Source: Desulfobacula sp.
Lineage (GTDB): Bacteria; Desulfobacterota; Desulfobacteria; Desulfobacterales; Desulfobacteraceae
Reading direction: 5' to 3'
Assembly (NCBI GenBank): GCA_018702715.1
Contig: JABIYQ010000018.1
Location: 1 to 25,226, forward strand
DNA: 25,226 nt
Part shown: positions 7,173 through 16,449 of the stretch, piece after piece
Position numbering within the stretch: the stretch's first letter is position 1
Layout: every line of letters starts with the position of its first letter
The notes under the pieces: generated by a model
What the model was told of the DNA's origin: nothing
Databases searched by the model: none
The model's input: only the letters and a program-made list of their open reading frames with translations
Position numbers and translations under genes: made by a program

Positions 7173-10100
7173 ATGACTGAATCAAAAAATCGAATGGATC
7201 AGTCTATTGATCTTACCACTCCGAAGCAGGATTCTTCCGGCGGCACCAATACTTATGATCAACTGCTAGCCTCTGGAGACTTGTACAGGAATCTTTTTGA
7301 CAATGCAGTGGAAGGCATCTGCTATACCACATCGGAAGGCCGCATATTGAAGGCAAACCCGGCGTTTGCCCGAATGTACGGATATGATGTTCCGGAAAGA
7401 ATGTGTCAAAGCATTACCGATATCGGATCCCAGCTTTATGTCAACACCCGGGATCGCCTTCGTTTCAAAGAGATGCTATCTAAAAACGGACAAACTATCG
7501 GCTTTGAAACCCTGCACAAAAAAAAGGATGGCAGCACCTTTTGGGTGGCCATCACTACCCGGGCCGTAACCGATGATGGAAAAGTCATTTATTATGAAAG
7601 TTTCAATAACGATATTACCCAGCGAAAAATTGCAGAACAGGCCTTGCAGGACAGCAATGAACTGCGCCATCTTCTCATGGAAGCGCTGCCCATCCCCATC
7701 ACTGTTTACGAGGAAGACGGGAAAGTATCCTATATCAACCCGGCCTTCACGGATACCTATGGCTGGTCAAGTGAAGAGCTCATAGGCAACCGCATAGATT
7801 TTGTCCCCGAACATGAAATGGAAAAGACCAAAGATGCCGTCATCCGAACCCTAAACGGGGAACAGGTGTTTATCGAAACCCAGCGGTACACCAAAGACAG
7901 ACAAATTCTTGATGTTCGCCTGAACAGCGCATTGATCAAAAATAAGGATGATCAAATCAAAGGGCTGTTTGCTCTTTCAAGAGATATCACTGAGCAGAAA
8001 AAAGCCCAAATTGCGCTGGAAGAAAGCCTGGATCACTTTCAACTGCTCCTGGAGGCTGCCCCGATCCCCATAACCATCTATAAGGGCAAAGGAAAAGTTT
8101 CCTATGTCAACCCGGCATTTACGGACACCTATGGCTGGTCAAGTGAAGAACTCATGGGCAATCGCCTTGATTTTGTCCCCAAACATGAATTGGAGAAAAC
8201 CAAAGACGCCGTCACCCGGACCCTGAAAGGCGAACGGGTATTTATTGAAACCCAACGGTATACCAAGGATAAACAGATACTGGATGTTCAGTTGTACAGC
8301 GCCCTCGTCAAAAATCGGGACGGTGAGACAACTGGTCTTTTTGTCCTTTCAAGGGATATCACCAAGATTAAAAAAGTGGAAAAAGAACTGGCGAAACACC
8401 GGCAGCACCTGGAACAACTCGTTGAAAAACGTACAGCTGCATTGAAAAAAAGTGAAGAACAATATCGAACTCTTTTCAAAGAAGTCGAGTACGGCTATTA
8501 TGAGGCGGAAAAAGGCCGTAAACTCATTGAACAGATCTACCGGACCTCTATCTCCATGCAGGTTTCATGGGACAGAAAAGAACGGCTGGAAGCGTTTAAA
8601 CGGGCAGCCCATGAAATCCTGGGATTTGAACGATTCTGGATACTCTTTGCCGTCAAGGAAAACACCATGTTTGAGCCATTTGAAATCGTCGGCCCGGGAG
8701 AATCACCGCCCCCTCTATCCATTTCACCCCAGGCCGGCCCTTTCTACCAGGTTTTTTCAACGGGCCAGACCGTGGCAGTATTAAATGACCAGGATCTGAA
8801 AAATATCATACCCATGGCCGATAAATACCACCATAATCTGGCCTTTCGCAGCAGCCGGTTTGTGCTGGTGCCCCTTAAGGTTGGTGATCGGACCATTGGT
8901 GTGGCTATGGCTGACAACAAGGTCAGCAAGCGCCCCATTAATCCGTCGACTATTGAGCCTTTTGCCCTTCTCTGCCAGCAGCTGGCAACTGCTCTGGAGG
9001 CCGCCGATCTATATGCAGAAACACGCAAGCGGGAGGAAGAAACCACTTTTTTCTATGAAGTTGCCACCTTGCTGGCCTCCCATCTGGACATGGATCGTAT
9101 TTTAGAACTCATCACACATAAAACCATTGACTTACTGGAATGTGACGGATCAACCATTTTGGAATATGATAAAGACAAAGACATTTTAAAGGTACTCAAC
9201 AGCCATGACGCCAGTGCCGATATGGACAATGTCTCTTTAAAGCCGGGCGAGGGCATCGGCGGAAAAGCCTTTAAATTCAGATGCCCCATGTGGGTGGAAG
9301 ACCGTCTGGCAGATGCCTCGTACAAAATCGACAGTCAGTCCGGCAGCCAGTTTATCGATAAACAGGAAATGCGCGGTATTTTATCTGTCCCCATCATAAT
9401 CCAGGGTGAGACTTACGGTGTTTTGACGGTGAACTCATCCACCCCCCGTGTCTATACAAAAAATGAAATACAGATTCTGTCTACAATGGCGGACCATGCG
9501 GCCATAGCCATTTCAAATGCCCGGCTGGTAAAAGCGATGCAGGAGGCCAAAGAAATCGCCGAAGCCGCCACCAAAGCAAAAAGTGACTTTCTGGCCAGTA
9601 TGAGCCATGAAATCCGCACCCCCATGAATGCCATACTGGGAATGGCCGATATGCTGTTTGAAACACCGTTGGATGATGAACAGAAAAAATATGTGGACAT
9701 TTTTCAAAATGCAGGAGAGTCACTTCTCAATCTTATTAACGATATTCTGGATCTTTCCAAGGTGGAGGCATCCTGTATAGAGATAGAGCAGACTCCTTTC
9801 AGCCTTCGCACGCTCATCGACCAAACAAGTGATATGATCGCACTCAAGGCCCGTGAAAAGGGATTGGAACTGGTTTGCCATGTACATGCTGACACACCCG
9901 ACCCGATGATCGGGGATCCGGTTCGGCTACGGCAGATCATGGTTAATCTCATTGGCAATGCCATCAAGTTTACCGAACAGGGTGAAATCGTACTGGAATG
10001 TACTGTAGACAACACCTTTTGTGAAATCCAGAAAGAAACTATAGGACTGATTTTTTCAGTGCGTGACACGGGTATCGGTATTCCTGAAGACAAGCATGCC

Positions 10101-10757
10101 ACCATATTTGAAAGTTTTACCCAGGCAGATACCTCTACCACGCGAAAATACGGCGGTACGGGATTGGGTTTAACTATTTGCAAACGCCTGGCCCAACTTA
10201 TGGGCGGTCGATTGTGGGTGAAAAGCGAACTGGGCAGGGGCAGCACCTTTTTCTTCACAGCCAGGCTGACTGTTGACCAGGAGACAAAAACACATATGAA
10301 AACCAAACCTGTTGATTTAGGGGAGAAAACAGCCCACACCCTTAACAGAGAACAAGCCGTCAATCAGACTGAGCCCGGTGAGTTGGGGGCTTTGAACATT
10401 CTTCTGGTTGAAGATGCAATAGAAAATCAGATGGTTATCAAATCATATTTAAAGAAAACCCCGTACAAGGTTACTGTGACTGAAAACGGCCAAGAAGGAT
10501 ATGATACCTTTGTTTCAGGCAGGTTCGACCTGATACTGATGGACATGCAGATGCCGGTCATGGACGGCTATACAGCCACAGGGAAAATTAGAAACCGGGA
10601 AAAAGATCAAAATCTTCCACGGGTACCGATTATTGCCCTGACGGCTCACGCATTCAAAGAAGACCGGGAAAAATGTCTTAACGCCGGGTGTACCGAGTAT
10701 TTATCCAAGCCTATTAAAAAAGTAAAATTAATTGAAATGTTGGAAACCTTTTTGTGA
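7173..10757 (+). CDS. Soluble hybrid histidine kinase (PAS-PAS-PAS-GAF-GAF-HisKA-HATPase-REC)
   Basis: 1194-residue sensor kinase without signal peptide or membrane helix, so a cytoplasmic sensor. Order: PAS1 about 34-155; PAS2 about 165-280; PAS3 about 290-405 (a near copy of PAS2, period 124 codons); coiled coil about 400-450; GAF1 about 455-615; GAF2 about 625-790; HisKA with phospho-His H812 in SMSHEIRTPMNAILG; HATPase_c with N box MVNLIGNAIKFT, G1 DTGIGIPED, F box and G2 GGTGLGLTICKRL; C-terminal receiver from about 1075 (NILLVEDAIENQ) with phospho-acceptor D1124 (LMDMQMPVMDG). All catalytic residues look intact. No HPt domain, so phosphorelay to another protein is expected. AACAGGGGATT precedes ATG 7173. 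The signal is unknown; GAF/PAS suggest a small molecule, redox or light cue. The coding sequence is clearly more GC-rich than flanking genes, a possible sign of acquisition. Confidence 0.95.
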   Translation: MTESKNRMDQSIDLTTPKQDSSGGTNTYDQLLASGDLYRNLFDNAVEGICYTTSEGRILKANPAFARMYGYDVPERMCQSITDIGSQLYVNTRDRLRFKEMLSKNGQTIGFETLHKKKDGSTFWVAITTRAVTDDGKVIYYESFNNDITQRKIAEQALQDSNELRHLLMEALPIPITVYEEDGKVSYINPAFTDTYGWSSEELIGNRIDFVPEHEMEKTKDAVIRTLNGEQVFIETQRYTKDRQILDVRLNSALIKNKDDQIKGLFALSRDITEQKKAQIALEESLDHFQLLLEAAPIPITIYKGKGKVSYVNPAFTDTYGWSSEELMGNRLDFVPKHELEKTKDAVTRTLKGERVFIETQRYTKDKQILDVQLYSALVKNRDGETTGLFVLSRDITKIKKVEKELAKHRQHLEQLVEKRTAALKKSEEQYRTLFKEVEYGYYEAEKGRKLIEQIYRTSISMQVSWDRKERLEAFKRAAHEILGFERFWILFAVKENTMFEPFEIVGPGESPPPLSISPQAGPFYQVFSTGQTVAVLNDQDLKNIIPMADKYHHNLAFRSSRFVLVPLKVGDRTIGVAMADNKVSKRPINPSTIEPFALLCQQLATALEAADLYAETRKREEETTFFYEVATLLASHLDMDRILELITHKTIDLLECDGSTILEYDKDKDILKVLNSHDASADMDNVSLKPGEGIGGKAFKFRCPMWVEDRLADASYKIDSQSGSQFIDKQEMRGILSVPIIIQGETYGVLTVNSSTPRVYTKNEIQILSTMADHAAIAISNARLVKAMQEAKEIAEAATKAKSDFLASMSHEIRTPMNAILGMADMLFETPLDDEQKKYVDIFQNAGESLLNLINDILDLSKVEASCIEIEQTPFSLRTLIDQTSDMIALKAREKGLELVCHVHADTPDPMIGDPVRLRQIMVNLIGNAIKFTEQGEIVLECTVDNTFCEIQKETIGLIFSVRDTGIGIPEDKHATIFESFTQADTSTTRKYGGTGLGLTICKRLAQLMGGRLWVKSELGRGSTFFFTARLTVDQETKTHMKTKPVDLGEKTAHTLNREQAVNQTEPGELGALNILLVEDAIENQMVIKSYLKKTPYKVTVTENGQEGYDTFVSGRFDLILMDMQMPVMDGYTATGKIRNREKDQNLPRVPIIALTAHAFKEDREKCLNAGCTEYLSKPIKKVKLIEMLETFL
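7660..8402 (+). repeat. Tandem duplication of a PAS-coding segment (period 372 bp)
   Basis: Two successive segments encode almost the same PAS domain; both include GKVSY-NPAFTDTYGWSSEEL then -GNR-DFVP, and later FIETQRYTKD-QILDV. The shared DNA string GGCTGGTCAAGTGAAGA occurs at 7761 and 8133, giving a period of 372 bp (124 codons), in frame. DNA-level similarity with mostly synonymous differences indicates a fairly recent internal duplication. Confidence 0.9.
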
Positions 10758-10973
10758 TTTTAGAGTGCAAAAAATTCTTGTAAACAATTCTTTCCAATAG
10801 AAAATCAATCCTATCGTTTTTTTATTCCCTTTAAAGTTTATTAAAAAAATGCTTATGCAAAAAAAAGAGGCCGATCAAAAAACAGAACAAAAAATTTAAG
10901 AACTTGAGAAAGATTAAAGTAAATATTATATAAATGAAAATAGTTATAACCATAAGGATAAGCGGAGAAAAGT

Positions 10974-12410
10974 ATGGGAGAAAAGCATAAAGTTTTAATA
11001 ATGAAATGTGATACATATGATGCTGACAAAATTGCAGGGATTGTCAAATATGGCATGGACCAATTAAATGTTATCCCTTCGGGAAATATCCTTTTAAAAC
11101 CAAATGTTGTAATAGCCCATAAAGAGCTCTTTCCCCATGCATTTACCCGAAAAGAGTTCCTTGACGGAGTAATCTCTGCTACTAAAGAAAAGGCAAAAAA
11201 CGTCAAAGAAATATCAATAGGTGAGCGATCCGGGATCACTATTCCCACGCGTTTTAACTTTAAACATGCCGGTTATCCAGAAGTAATCAAAAAACACAGG
11301 GTGAAAACATATTACTTTGATGAAGAAAGACATGTACCATTTAAACTTAAAAAAGAGGTCAATCTTCGTGATAGTATGTTTTTCCCCAAACCTATTGTTG
11401 ACTGTGATTTTCTGATCAACCTGCCAAAGTTTAAAGCTCATCCATGGTGCCGGCTTACCCTGAGTTTAAAAAACTTTATTGGAATCCAGGATGACAAACA
11501 CAGATTAGTTGATCACAATTCGTTTCTTGAACATAAAATCGCTGATCTTCAAGAAGTCATTCAACCTGGATTTATTGCCATAGACGCTATCACAGCAGGT
11601 CAGAAAATGATGTTAACTCCCACGCCATTTGATATGGGCGCCATTGTTATGGGAATAAATTCCTGTGCCGTTGATTCAGTGTGTGCTCATATGGTCAATG
11701 TTGATCCTAAAGATATAATTCATTTAAAATTTGCTTCAGAAAGAGGTTTTGGTCCCATGAACCTGGACCAAATTGAAGTTATGGGAGACTTCCCTTTGGA
11801 TGAGATGCAAAAAAAGACCAAAAACTTTGAATTTTGCATGGAACATATTGACAATTATTTTGATAAGTCCCCTAATTTAAACTGTACTATTGGAACCTTT
11901 CCCGAAAAACACTCTTCTGATTATTGCTGGGGAGGGTGTCCCGGTTCTCTTCAGGAAACGATGCATATCTTCAAGGCATTTTATCCGGAAATTGAAAAAG
12001 AAATGGGCAAAGTCAGGTATGTCGTTGGAAAGGTTGAAGGCCCGCTAAACCTGGAAAAAGGAGAAAAAGTTATATTTGCCGGCGACTGTACCAGTTGGAA
12101 AGGAGAAATAGACGGGGAGCATGTAAAAATTGAGAGCAGCTATAAAACAACATCAGAAGTGGATGAGAAAAAAGCAAAATCAAATGATATGCAAATGAAA
12201 ATCATTTCAGCTAGTGTGCATGCATTGTTTAATAAAAAACGATATATTCATATGAAAGGATGCCCCACATCAGTTGCTCAAAATGTGAATTACCTGTCAT
12301 CCATGGCAAAAATTCCAAATCTCAATTTTGACTATAGGCTGGTATTCGGTGTTAACGCCGGGTACTACAAGATGCGATTCAAGCGATTTTTCAATCATTT
12401 GTTAGGCTGA
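10974..12410 (+). CDS. DUF362 family protein with Cys-containing C-terminal extension
   Basis: 478 residues. Residues about 1-270 fit the DUF362 family: ILLKPNVVIAHKE near 40-50, the PIVDCDFLINLPKFKAHPWCRLTLSLKNFIGI core, and VDSVCAHM-NVDPKDI-HL near 240-260. The family's biochemical role is not settled; members are common in anaerobes and often carry Fe-S modules. Here, instead of a canonical 2x[4Fe-4S] ferredoxin, the C-terminal 200 residues carry scattered Cys (C304, C318, C322 in CWGGCPG, C372 in GDCTSW, C430 in KGCPTS) that could bind a metal or cluster; this is inference. No signal peptide. GCGGAGAA precedes ATG 10974. It stands alone between the hybrid kinase and convergent MFS gene, without an obvious operon partner. 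Confidence 0.85.
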   Translation: MGEKHKVLIMKCDTYDADKIAGIVKYGMDQLNVIPSGNILLKPNVVIAHKELFPHAFTRKEFLDGVISATKEKAKNVKEISIGERSGITIPTRFNFKHAGYPEVIKKHRVKTYYFDEERHVPFKLKKEVNLRDSMFFPKPIVDCDFLINLPKFKAHPWCRLTLSLKNFIGIQDDKHRLVDHNSFLEHKIADLQEVIQPGFIAIDAITAGQKMMLTPTPFDMGAIVMGINSCAVDSVCAHMVNVDPKDIIHLKFASERGFGPMNLDQIEVMGDFPLDEMQKKTKNFEFCMEHIDNYFDKSPNLNCTIGTFPEKHSSDYCWGGCPGSLQETMHIFKAFYPEIEKEMGKVRYVVGKVEGPLNLEKGEKVIFAGDCTSWKGEIDGEHVKIESSYKTTSEVDEKKAKSNDMQMKIISASVHALFNKKRYIHMKGCPTSVAQNVNYLSSMAKIPNLNFDYRLVFGVNAGYYKMRFKRFFNHLLG

Positions 12411-12449
12411 AACAATACACCTTTTTGTAAATAAAAATGATTAGTTAGA

Positions 12450-13673
12450 TTACTTCTCTTTTTTAATTCCGGGAAAGAGGCACCAGGCAAGTCCGATTAC
12501 CTGAAGACCTAAAATTGCCAAAAAGCCGGCCTGATATCCCGATGGGTGATAATTTCCTGTAGCAGATACTTCCCAAAGGTTAATAACAGCACCAACAGCC
12601 CATTGCAAAATAAAAGCAGCTATAAAAACCAAAAGATTGATGCTGGTTGTCACTCTTCCTGACAAGGCTTTGGGAAAACTACTAGACAACGCAGAATAGG
12701 AAAGAATTCCTGAAGTACCAAAAAAACTAAACAATATCCATAAAAATGTGGGGGCAATCTGAATCTGGAATGAGATAAAGACCTGGATGCACATAAAAAT
12801 ACTCATCCCTGCTACAGCAGTATGGAAAATGCTAATCCCTTTTTGAGCCAGTTTTTCAGCAATAAACCCAAGGCAGATAAATCCGGATATCATTGCAATG
12901 GCAGCCCAGGATAATACAATGGCTATCTCTGATCGCTGATAACCTGCAATATCCCTTAACCATGGTCCGGCCCAAAGCCCCTGCAAAGCGACAAAACTTG
13001 CCTGGGTCATGGTGGTTAAAGGGGCAATACGCCAAAAATTTTGAGATTTAAAAACCTGTTTTATGCCTTTAATCTGTGAAGAGAAACTATCCATATTTTT
13101 TTTGGATTTTTTTTCAGGCACAACAAGAAAAACACCAAGAGCACTGCAAAACGAAAGAATTGCCAATAAAAGAAACAAACCCCGCCAGTCTGTTACCCTA
13201 AGAAGCCACTCAACGGGTGTAGTTGCCGTCAGGGCACCAAGACCGCCTGCTGCCATTTGAAAGCCATTGATCCTTGGCCATAATTTTTCAGGGAACCAGA
13301 TGACATATGATTTAAAAGCCGCCATGAGACAGGCAGAAACTCCAAAACCAATAAATGCCCGCCCAATGATAACACCGGTTAAGGTTTGGGATTTTGCAAA
13401 AATAAACGCACCTATTCCGGCAAAAATAAGAAGAAATGATTCCACGATTCTGGGGCCGAATCTATCCAATAAAATACCAAGGGGTAATTGAGAAGACGCA
13501 AATGCTATAAAATAGGTGGAGGTTAAAAGTCCCAGTTGTGAAGGATTAATATTTAAATCAGCAACAAGATCCGGGGCAATGACAGCGTTGACTACCCGAA
13601 ACAGGTAAGATAAAAAGTATCCAAAAGCAAAAGGTAAAAAAACTCTGAAAACACTTGGGTTGGTATTTGGCAT
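12450..13673 (-). CDS. Major facilitator superfamily transporter
   Basis: 407-residue inner-membrane protein, very hydrophobic with about 12 predicted helices. The MFS cytoplasmic loop 2-3 signature is present as GILLDRFGPRIV (about 67-78), followed by the helix-4 segment GRAFIGFGVSACLMAAFKS; an internal charged loop (PEKKSKKNMDSFSSQIKG) divides the two six-helix halves. The substrate cannot be read; the sequence type (MFS_1) includes organic-acid and other solute carriers. It lies about 150 nt downstream of the oxidoreductase genes on the same strand, with a stem-loop between, so uptake of the oxidoreductase's substrate or a precursor is a reasonable inference. Confidence 0.9.
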   Translation of the reverse strand: MPNTNPSVFRVFLPFAFGYFLSYLFRVVNAVIAPDLVADLNINPSQLGLLTSTYFIAFASSQLPLGILLDRFGPRIVESFLLIFAGIGAFIFAKSQTLTGVIIGRAFIGFGVSACLMAAFKSYVIWFPEKLWPRINGFQMAAGGLGALTATTPVEWLLRVTDWRGLFLLLAILSFCSALGVFLVVPEKKSKKNMDSFSSQIKGIKQVFKSQNFWRIAPLTTMTQASFVALQGLWAGPWLRDIAGYQRSEIAIVLSWAAIAMISGFICLGFIAEKLAQKGISIFHTAVAGMSIFMCIQVFISFQIQIAPTFLWILFSFFGTSGILSYSALSSSFPKALSGRVTTSINLLVFIAAFILQWAVGAVINLWEVSATGNYHPSGYQAGFLAILGLQVIGLAWCLFPGIKKEK

Positions 13674-13695
13674 ATGAAAAACTTTATTTGGTTTT

Positions 13696-13737
13696 ATAAA
13701 CCCCTGCCCGGTATACTTTAGCCGGGATAGGGTTTAT
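13696..13737 (-). terminator. Stem-loop between the oxidoreductase and MFS genes
   Basis: ATAAACCC (13696-13703) pairs with GGGTTTAT (13730-13737), and CCCGG with CCGGG inside it across a 3-nt internal loop. It lies downstream of the beta-gamma stop and 23 nt before the MFS start on the minus strand. No long U tract follows directly on the minus strand, so it may be a weak terminator, a processing or mRNA-stability hairpin, or a leader element that lowers MFS expression. Confidence 0.45.
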
Positions 13738-13821
13738 CATTGCTTTATTTTTTAATTTTTTCTTGCATCCTTAACATAAATATTTATCAACTTAAAGCCT
13801 ATATAAATTTTTCAAGTCTTT

Positions 13822-15117
13822 TTATGCCTGGAATATTTTTTCAATGGTTTCCATTGCTATCTGATAGACTTTTTCATTAAAACGTGACCTTAATGCATAA
13901 TCCAACATCTCTTTGTTAATCGCCTTCTTATTTTTAGCCATTACCCCAAGGGAGGCCAAAGCCCAATCCTGTTTTTTAATTTTTAATTGTTTGAAATCAA
14001 TTTCAACTACTTCTGCATGGGTTTGGGGAATATCAACGCTCTTTTCTTTTAAAACAAAAGCGCCTGGTTTAAGATTTGCAAAAATCTTTTTCCGGCGCTG
14101 GACACCTTCATCACTAAGGGCTAACACAACGGAAGGAGATTCAATGCCCGGATAACCGATTTTTTCGGGCGAAATGAGAATTTCGCTCACGGACTGGCCC
14201 CTTAAAACTGTTATATTATAGTCATTTTTCATTGATACATTCATACCTGCACATAGGCCTGCATAACATACAATATCGCCTGATGTTACAATTCGCATGC
14301 CTGCACTGCCCAGAATGACCACTTGTTGTTGTTGATAATCTTTAATCTCAATTTGCTTTTCAATGGTTATGGCTTCTGGAAAAACAGTCCTCTCCTTTGT
14401 CAGTGCCCTGTATCGTTCACCATATTCAGGTCTTTGATTTTTTTCTACGATACCGGATCTTTCAGGCAGATCTGCTATGATCTGATCAATGACCTTCGGG
14501 GTTAGCTTGTTTCTTTTTGTATAACGGCCCGTACACATTCCAAGGGTCTCAATTATTGAAAATCCTTTATGTTTCATTGCTTTGACAATTTTTTCAGGCA
14601 GGTCTGCATCAAGACCGGAACATCTGTCAATATAGCTTGCACCTGCACTATCGGCAATGGCGCAGATATCAAGGGGAATTTCAGCCTGATTAAGGAATTC
14701 CGATCCCACTATTGCATTGGTTGGTGTTGTGGCGGAATATTGTCCTCCGGTCATACCAAAATTAAAATTATTGAGAATGATCAGGGTAAGGTCAAGATTC
14801 CTTCTACAGGCGGCTAATACATGAGCACCGCCAATGCCGAGACCACCATCTCCCATTGTGACAATCACATTCAGTTCAGGGTCGGCAAGTTTTAGGCCGG
14901 ATGCATAGGTAAGTGCACGACCGTGAACCCCATGAAGAGCATGAACATTGAAAAAAGTATCAAACAACCCTGAACAGCCGATATCTGTCACAATAACTGT
15001 TTTGTCTGCATCAAGATCCAAACTGACAAATGCTTTATCAAGGCCTTTGGTAATTTTTTCATGGGTGCATCCCGGACAATAGACAAGGGGTCTGCTTTTA
15101 TTTAAAAAACTATTCAT
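13822..15117 (-). CDS. 2-oxoacid:ferredoxin oxidoreductase, fused beta (TPP) and gamma subunits
   Basis: 431 residues. Residues 1-235 are the thiamine-diphosphate-binding beta subunit: CPGC at 14-17, TDIGCSG at 45-50, GDGG at 89-92, NN at 116-117 and GMTGGQ at 121-126 (TPP/Mg binding in KorB/VorA/IorA-type proteins). From about 265 to the end is a gamma domain: VVILGSAGMRIVTSGDIVC, LRGQSVSEILIS and the VVLALSDEGVQR segment. Together with the adjacent alpha protein this makes a complete CoA-dependent 2-oxoacid decarboxylating enzyme reducing ferredoxin; cytoplasmic, strictly anaerobic metabolism. No ferredoxin (delta) subunit is nearby. Substrate (2-oxoglutarate, branched-chain or aryl 2-oxoacid) cannot be assigned. 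The ATG at 15117 lies inside the end of the alpha gene (8-bp overlap) with GGAGG 9 nt upstream; an in-frame TTG at 15123 is less likely. Confidence 0.9.
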   Translation of the reverse strand: MNSFLNKSRPLVYCPGCTHEKITKGLDKAFVSLDLDADKTVIVTDIGCSGLFDTFFNVHALHGVHGRALTYASGLKLADPELNVIVTMGDGGLGIGGAHVLAACRRNLDLTLIILNNFNFGMTGGQYSATTPTNAIVGSEFLNQAEIPLDICAIADSAGASYIDRCSGLDADLPEKIVKAMKHKGFSIIETLGMCTGRYTKRNKLTPKVIDQIIADLPERSGIVEKNQRPEYGERYRALTKERTVFPEAITIEKQIEIKDYQQQQVVILGSAGMRIVTSGDIVCYAGLCAGMNVSMKNDYNITVLRGQSVSEILISPEKIGYPGIESPSVVLALSDEGVQRRKKIFANLKPGAFVLKEKSVDIPQTHAEVVEIDFKQLKIKKQDWALASLGVMAKNKKAINKEMLDYALRSRFNEKVYQIAMETIEKIFQA

Positions 15118-16225
15118 TTTCAATGACCTCCATGATTTTCGCAGGCGTAATTAAAACTCCGTTCATCTGTCCATAAAATTCCACTTTTTTATCACAAAGG
15201 ATTCGTTTAATTTCATTTACATATTGGCCTAAATTCATTTCGATAACCACAATGCGTTTAAATAATTTCGCTTTTTGTAAAAGGAGTTCCTCAGGTACCG
15301 GCCACAGGGTTTTAAGTGTAAGTGTTGATACAGGTTTGCCTTTGCTCTCAAGTTTTTTGCCGGCATCTTCAACTGATCGGGCCGTCACACCATAGCTTAT
15401 GACCAGGGTGTCTGTATTTTCTTTGATATCTTCTTCAAAAAGTGTAATTCTGTTTCGAGCACTATGGATTTTTTTTCTGAGCCTTGCCTGGTTTTGTGCA
15501 ATAACTTCAGGATCAATGGTGATATAACCGTCAGGACCATGGGTTGATGATGTTTGTCTGACAATTGTTTTCCCCCCAATGGGAAGAAAAGGCGGGGCTG
15601 CATCCGGTTTGGCTTCAAAAGGAAGATACGAATCTCCTGAAAACATTTTCCTTTCAACAATTTTTGGAAGTACAATAGAATCAAGATCAAAACTTTCCCT
15701 GGTCATTCCAATTTCTTTGTTGGAAGCAATAAAAACAGGGCATCTGAATTCTTCAGCATAATTAAAAGCATGAACCGCCAGGACATAACAGTCAAAGGCA
15801 TCTTTGGGAACAAGAACAATAACGGGCACACCGCTTGTACTGCCCCATCTCAAGAATTGAATATCACTGTCTGCGCCCCTTGTTGCCGAACCTGTTGATG
15901 GTCCAAGTCGTTGTACATCTGCGATCACCAATGGAATTTCACTGCCAATGGCAAATGATATTTGTTCACTGTAAAGACTGATGCCCGGACCCGAGGTCGC
16001 AGTCAATGCTTTTTTGCCGGCCATGGCAGCACCGATGCAATATCCCATGGATGCGATTTCATCTTCTCCCTGGACACAAATACCATTTTTAGGAGGCAGC
16101 ATTTTCAGCATATTATTAAAAATAGTTGTTGCAGGTGTAATGGGATAGCCGGCAAAAAAATTACAGCCGGCAGCAATAGCCCCCCTGGCAAGTGCTTCAT
16201 TTCCTTCCATAAATGACAAAGCCAT
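15110..16225 (-). CDS. 2-oxoacid:ferredoxin oxidoreductase, alpha subunit
   Basis: 371 residues. The pyrimidine-binding (POR N-terminal) domain shows EGNEALARGAIAAGCNFFAG followed by GYPITPA, then GEDEIASMGYCIGAAMAGKKA and TATSGPGISLYSEQISFA, all characteristic of KorA/VorB-type alpha subunits. The C-terminal domain (TLVISYGVTARSVEDA, LWPVPEE, VIEMNLGQYVNEI) is the transketolase-C-like region. It pairs with the overlapping beta-gamma gene to form the catalytic complex. The ATG at 16225 is preceded by AAGGAGAAAAAA, while the frame extends to 16261 without a better start. It is the first gene of the minus-strand operon, and the region upstream (16226-16449) is shared with a divergent GntR-family regulator and contains a 46-bp palindrome. 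Confidence 0.92.
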   Translation of the reverse strand: MALSFMEGNEALARGAIAAGCNFFAGYPITPATTIFNNMLKMLPPKNGICVQGEDEIASMGYCIGAAMAGKKALTATSGPGISLYSEQISFAIGSEIPLVIADVQRLGPSTGSATRGADSDIQFLRWGSTSGVPVIVLVPKDAFDCYVLAVHAFNYAEEFRCPVFIASNKEIGMTRESFDLDSIVLPKIVERKMFSGDSYLPFEAKPDAAPPFLPIGGKTIVRQTSSTHGPDGYITIDPEVIAQNQARLRKKIHSARNRITLFEEDIKENTDTLVISYGVTARSVEDAGKKLESKGKPVSTLTLKTLWPVPEELLLQKAKLFKRIVVIEMNLGQYVNEIKRILCDKKVEFYGQMNGVLITPAKIMEVIENE

Positions 16226-16275
16226 TTTTTTCTCCTTGGGTTTAATAAAAGCTCTTATCAATCAAAACAATAAAG

Positions 16276-16321
16276 CAAAACAATAAATCTGATCAAATAT
16301 TTGATCAGATTTATTGTTTTG
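16276..16321. promoter_or_regulatory. Perfect 46-bp palindrome, probable GntR operator
   Basis: Every base from 16276 to 16321 is matched about the centre between 16298 and 16299. The inner part is TGATCAAATATTTGATCA; the arms extend outward with AAAACAATAAATC and its complement. It lies about 50 bp upstream of the alpha-subunit ATG and about 130 bp upstream of the divergent GntR gene. FadR-subfamily regulators bind dyads, so this is the obvious operator candidate for both genes. The arms are longer than a single dimer site usually needs; two bound dimers or a hairpin role are alternatives. Confidence 0.7.
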
Positions 16322-16449
16322 TAACTTTTTGAGGCCTTTATGTCAAGATAAAATTGAGTGCTGTTACGGTGGACAATCAATTATCATAAATTTAATATAA
16401 ATGTTTTTTTAATTGATTTTATAAAGGGCTTGGTATATTTATTTTGCTC

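Noticed and set aside
9704..10363. 219-residue minus-strand open frame inside the hybrid kinase
   Set aside because: Shadow of the kinase HATPase region; the plus frame contains all catalytic motifs.
16276..16321. CRISPR repeat or attachment site
   Set aside because: A single copy, no regularly spaced repeats or spacers in the window, and location in a divergent promoter region favour an operator.
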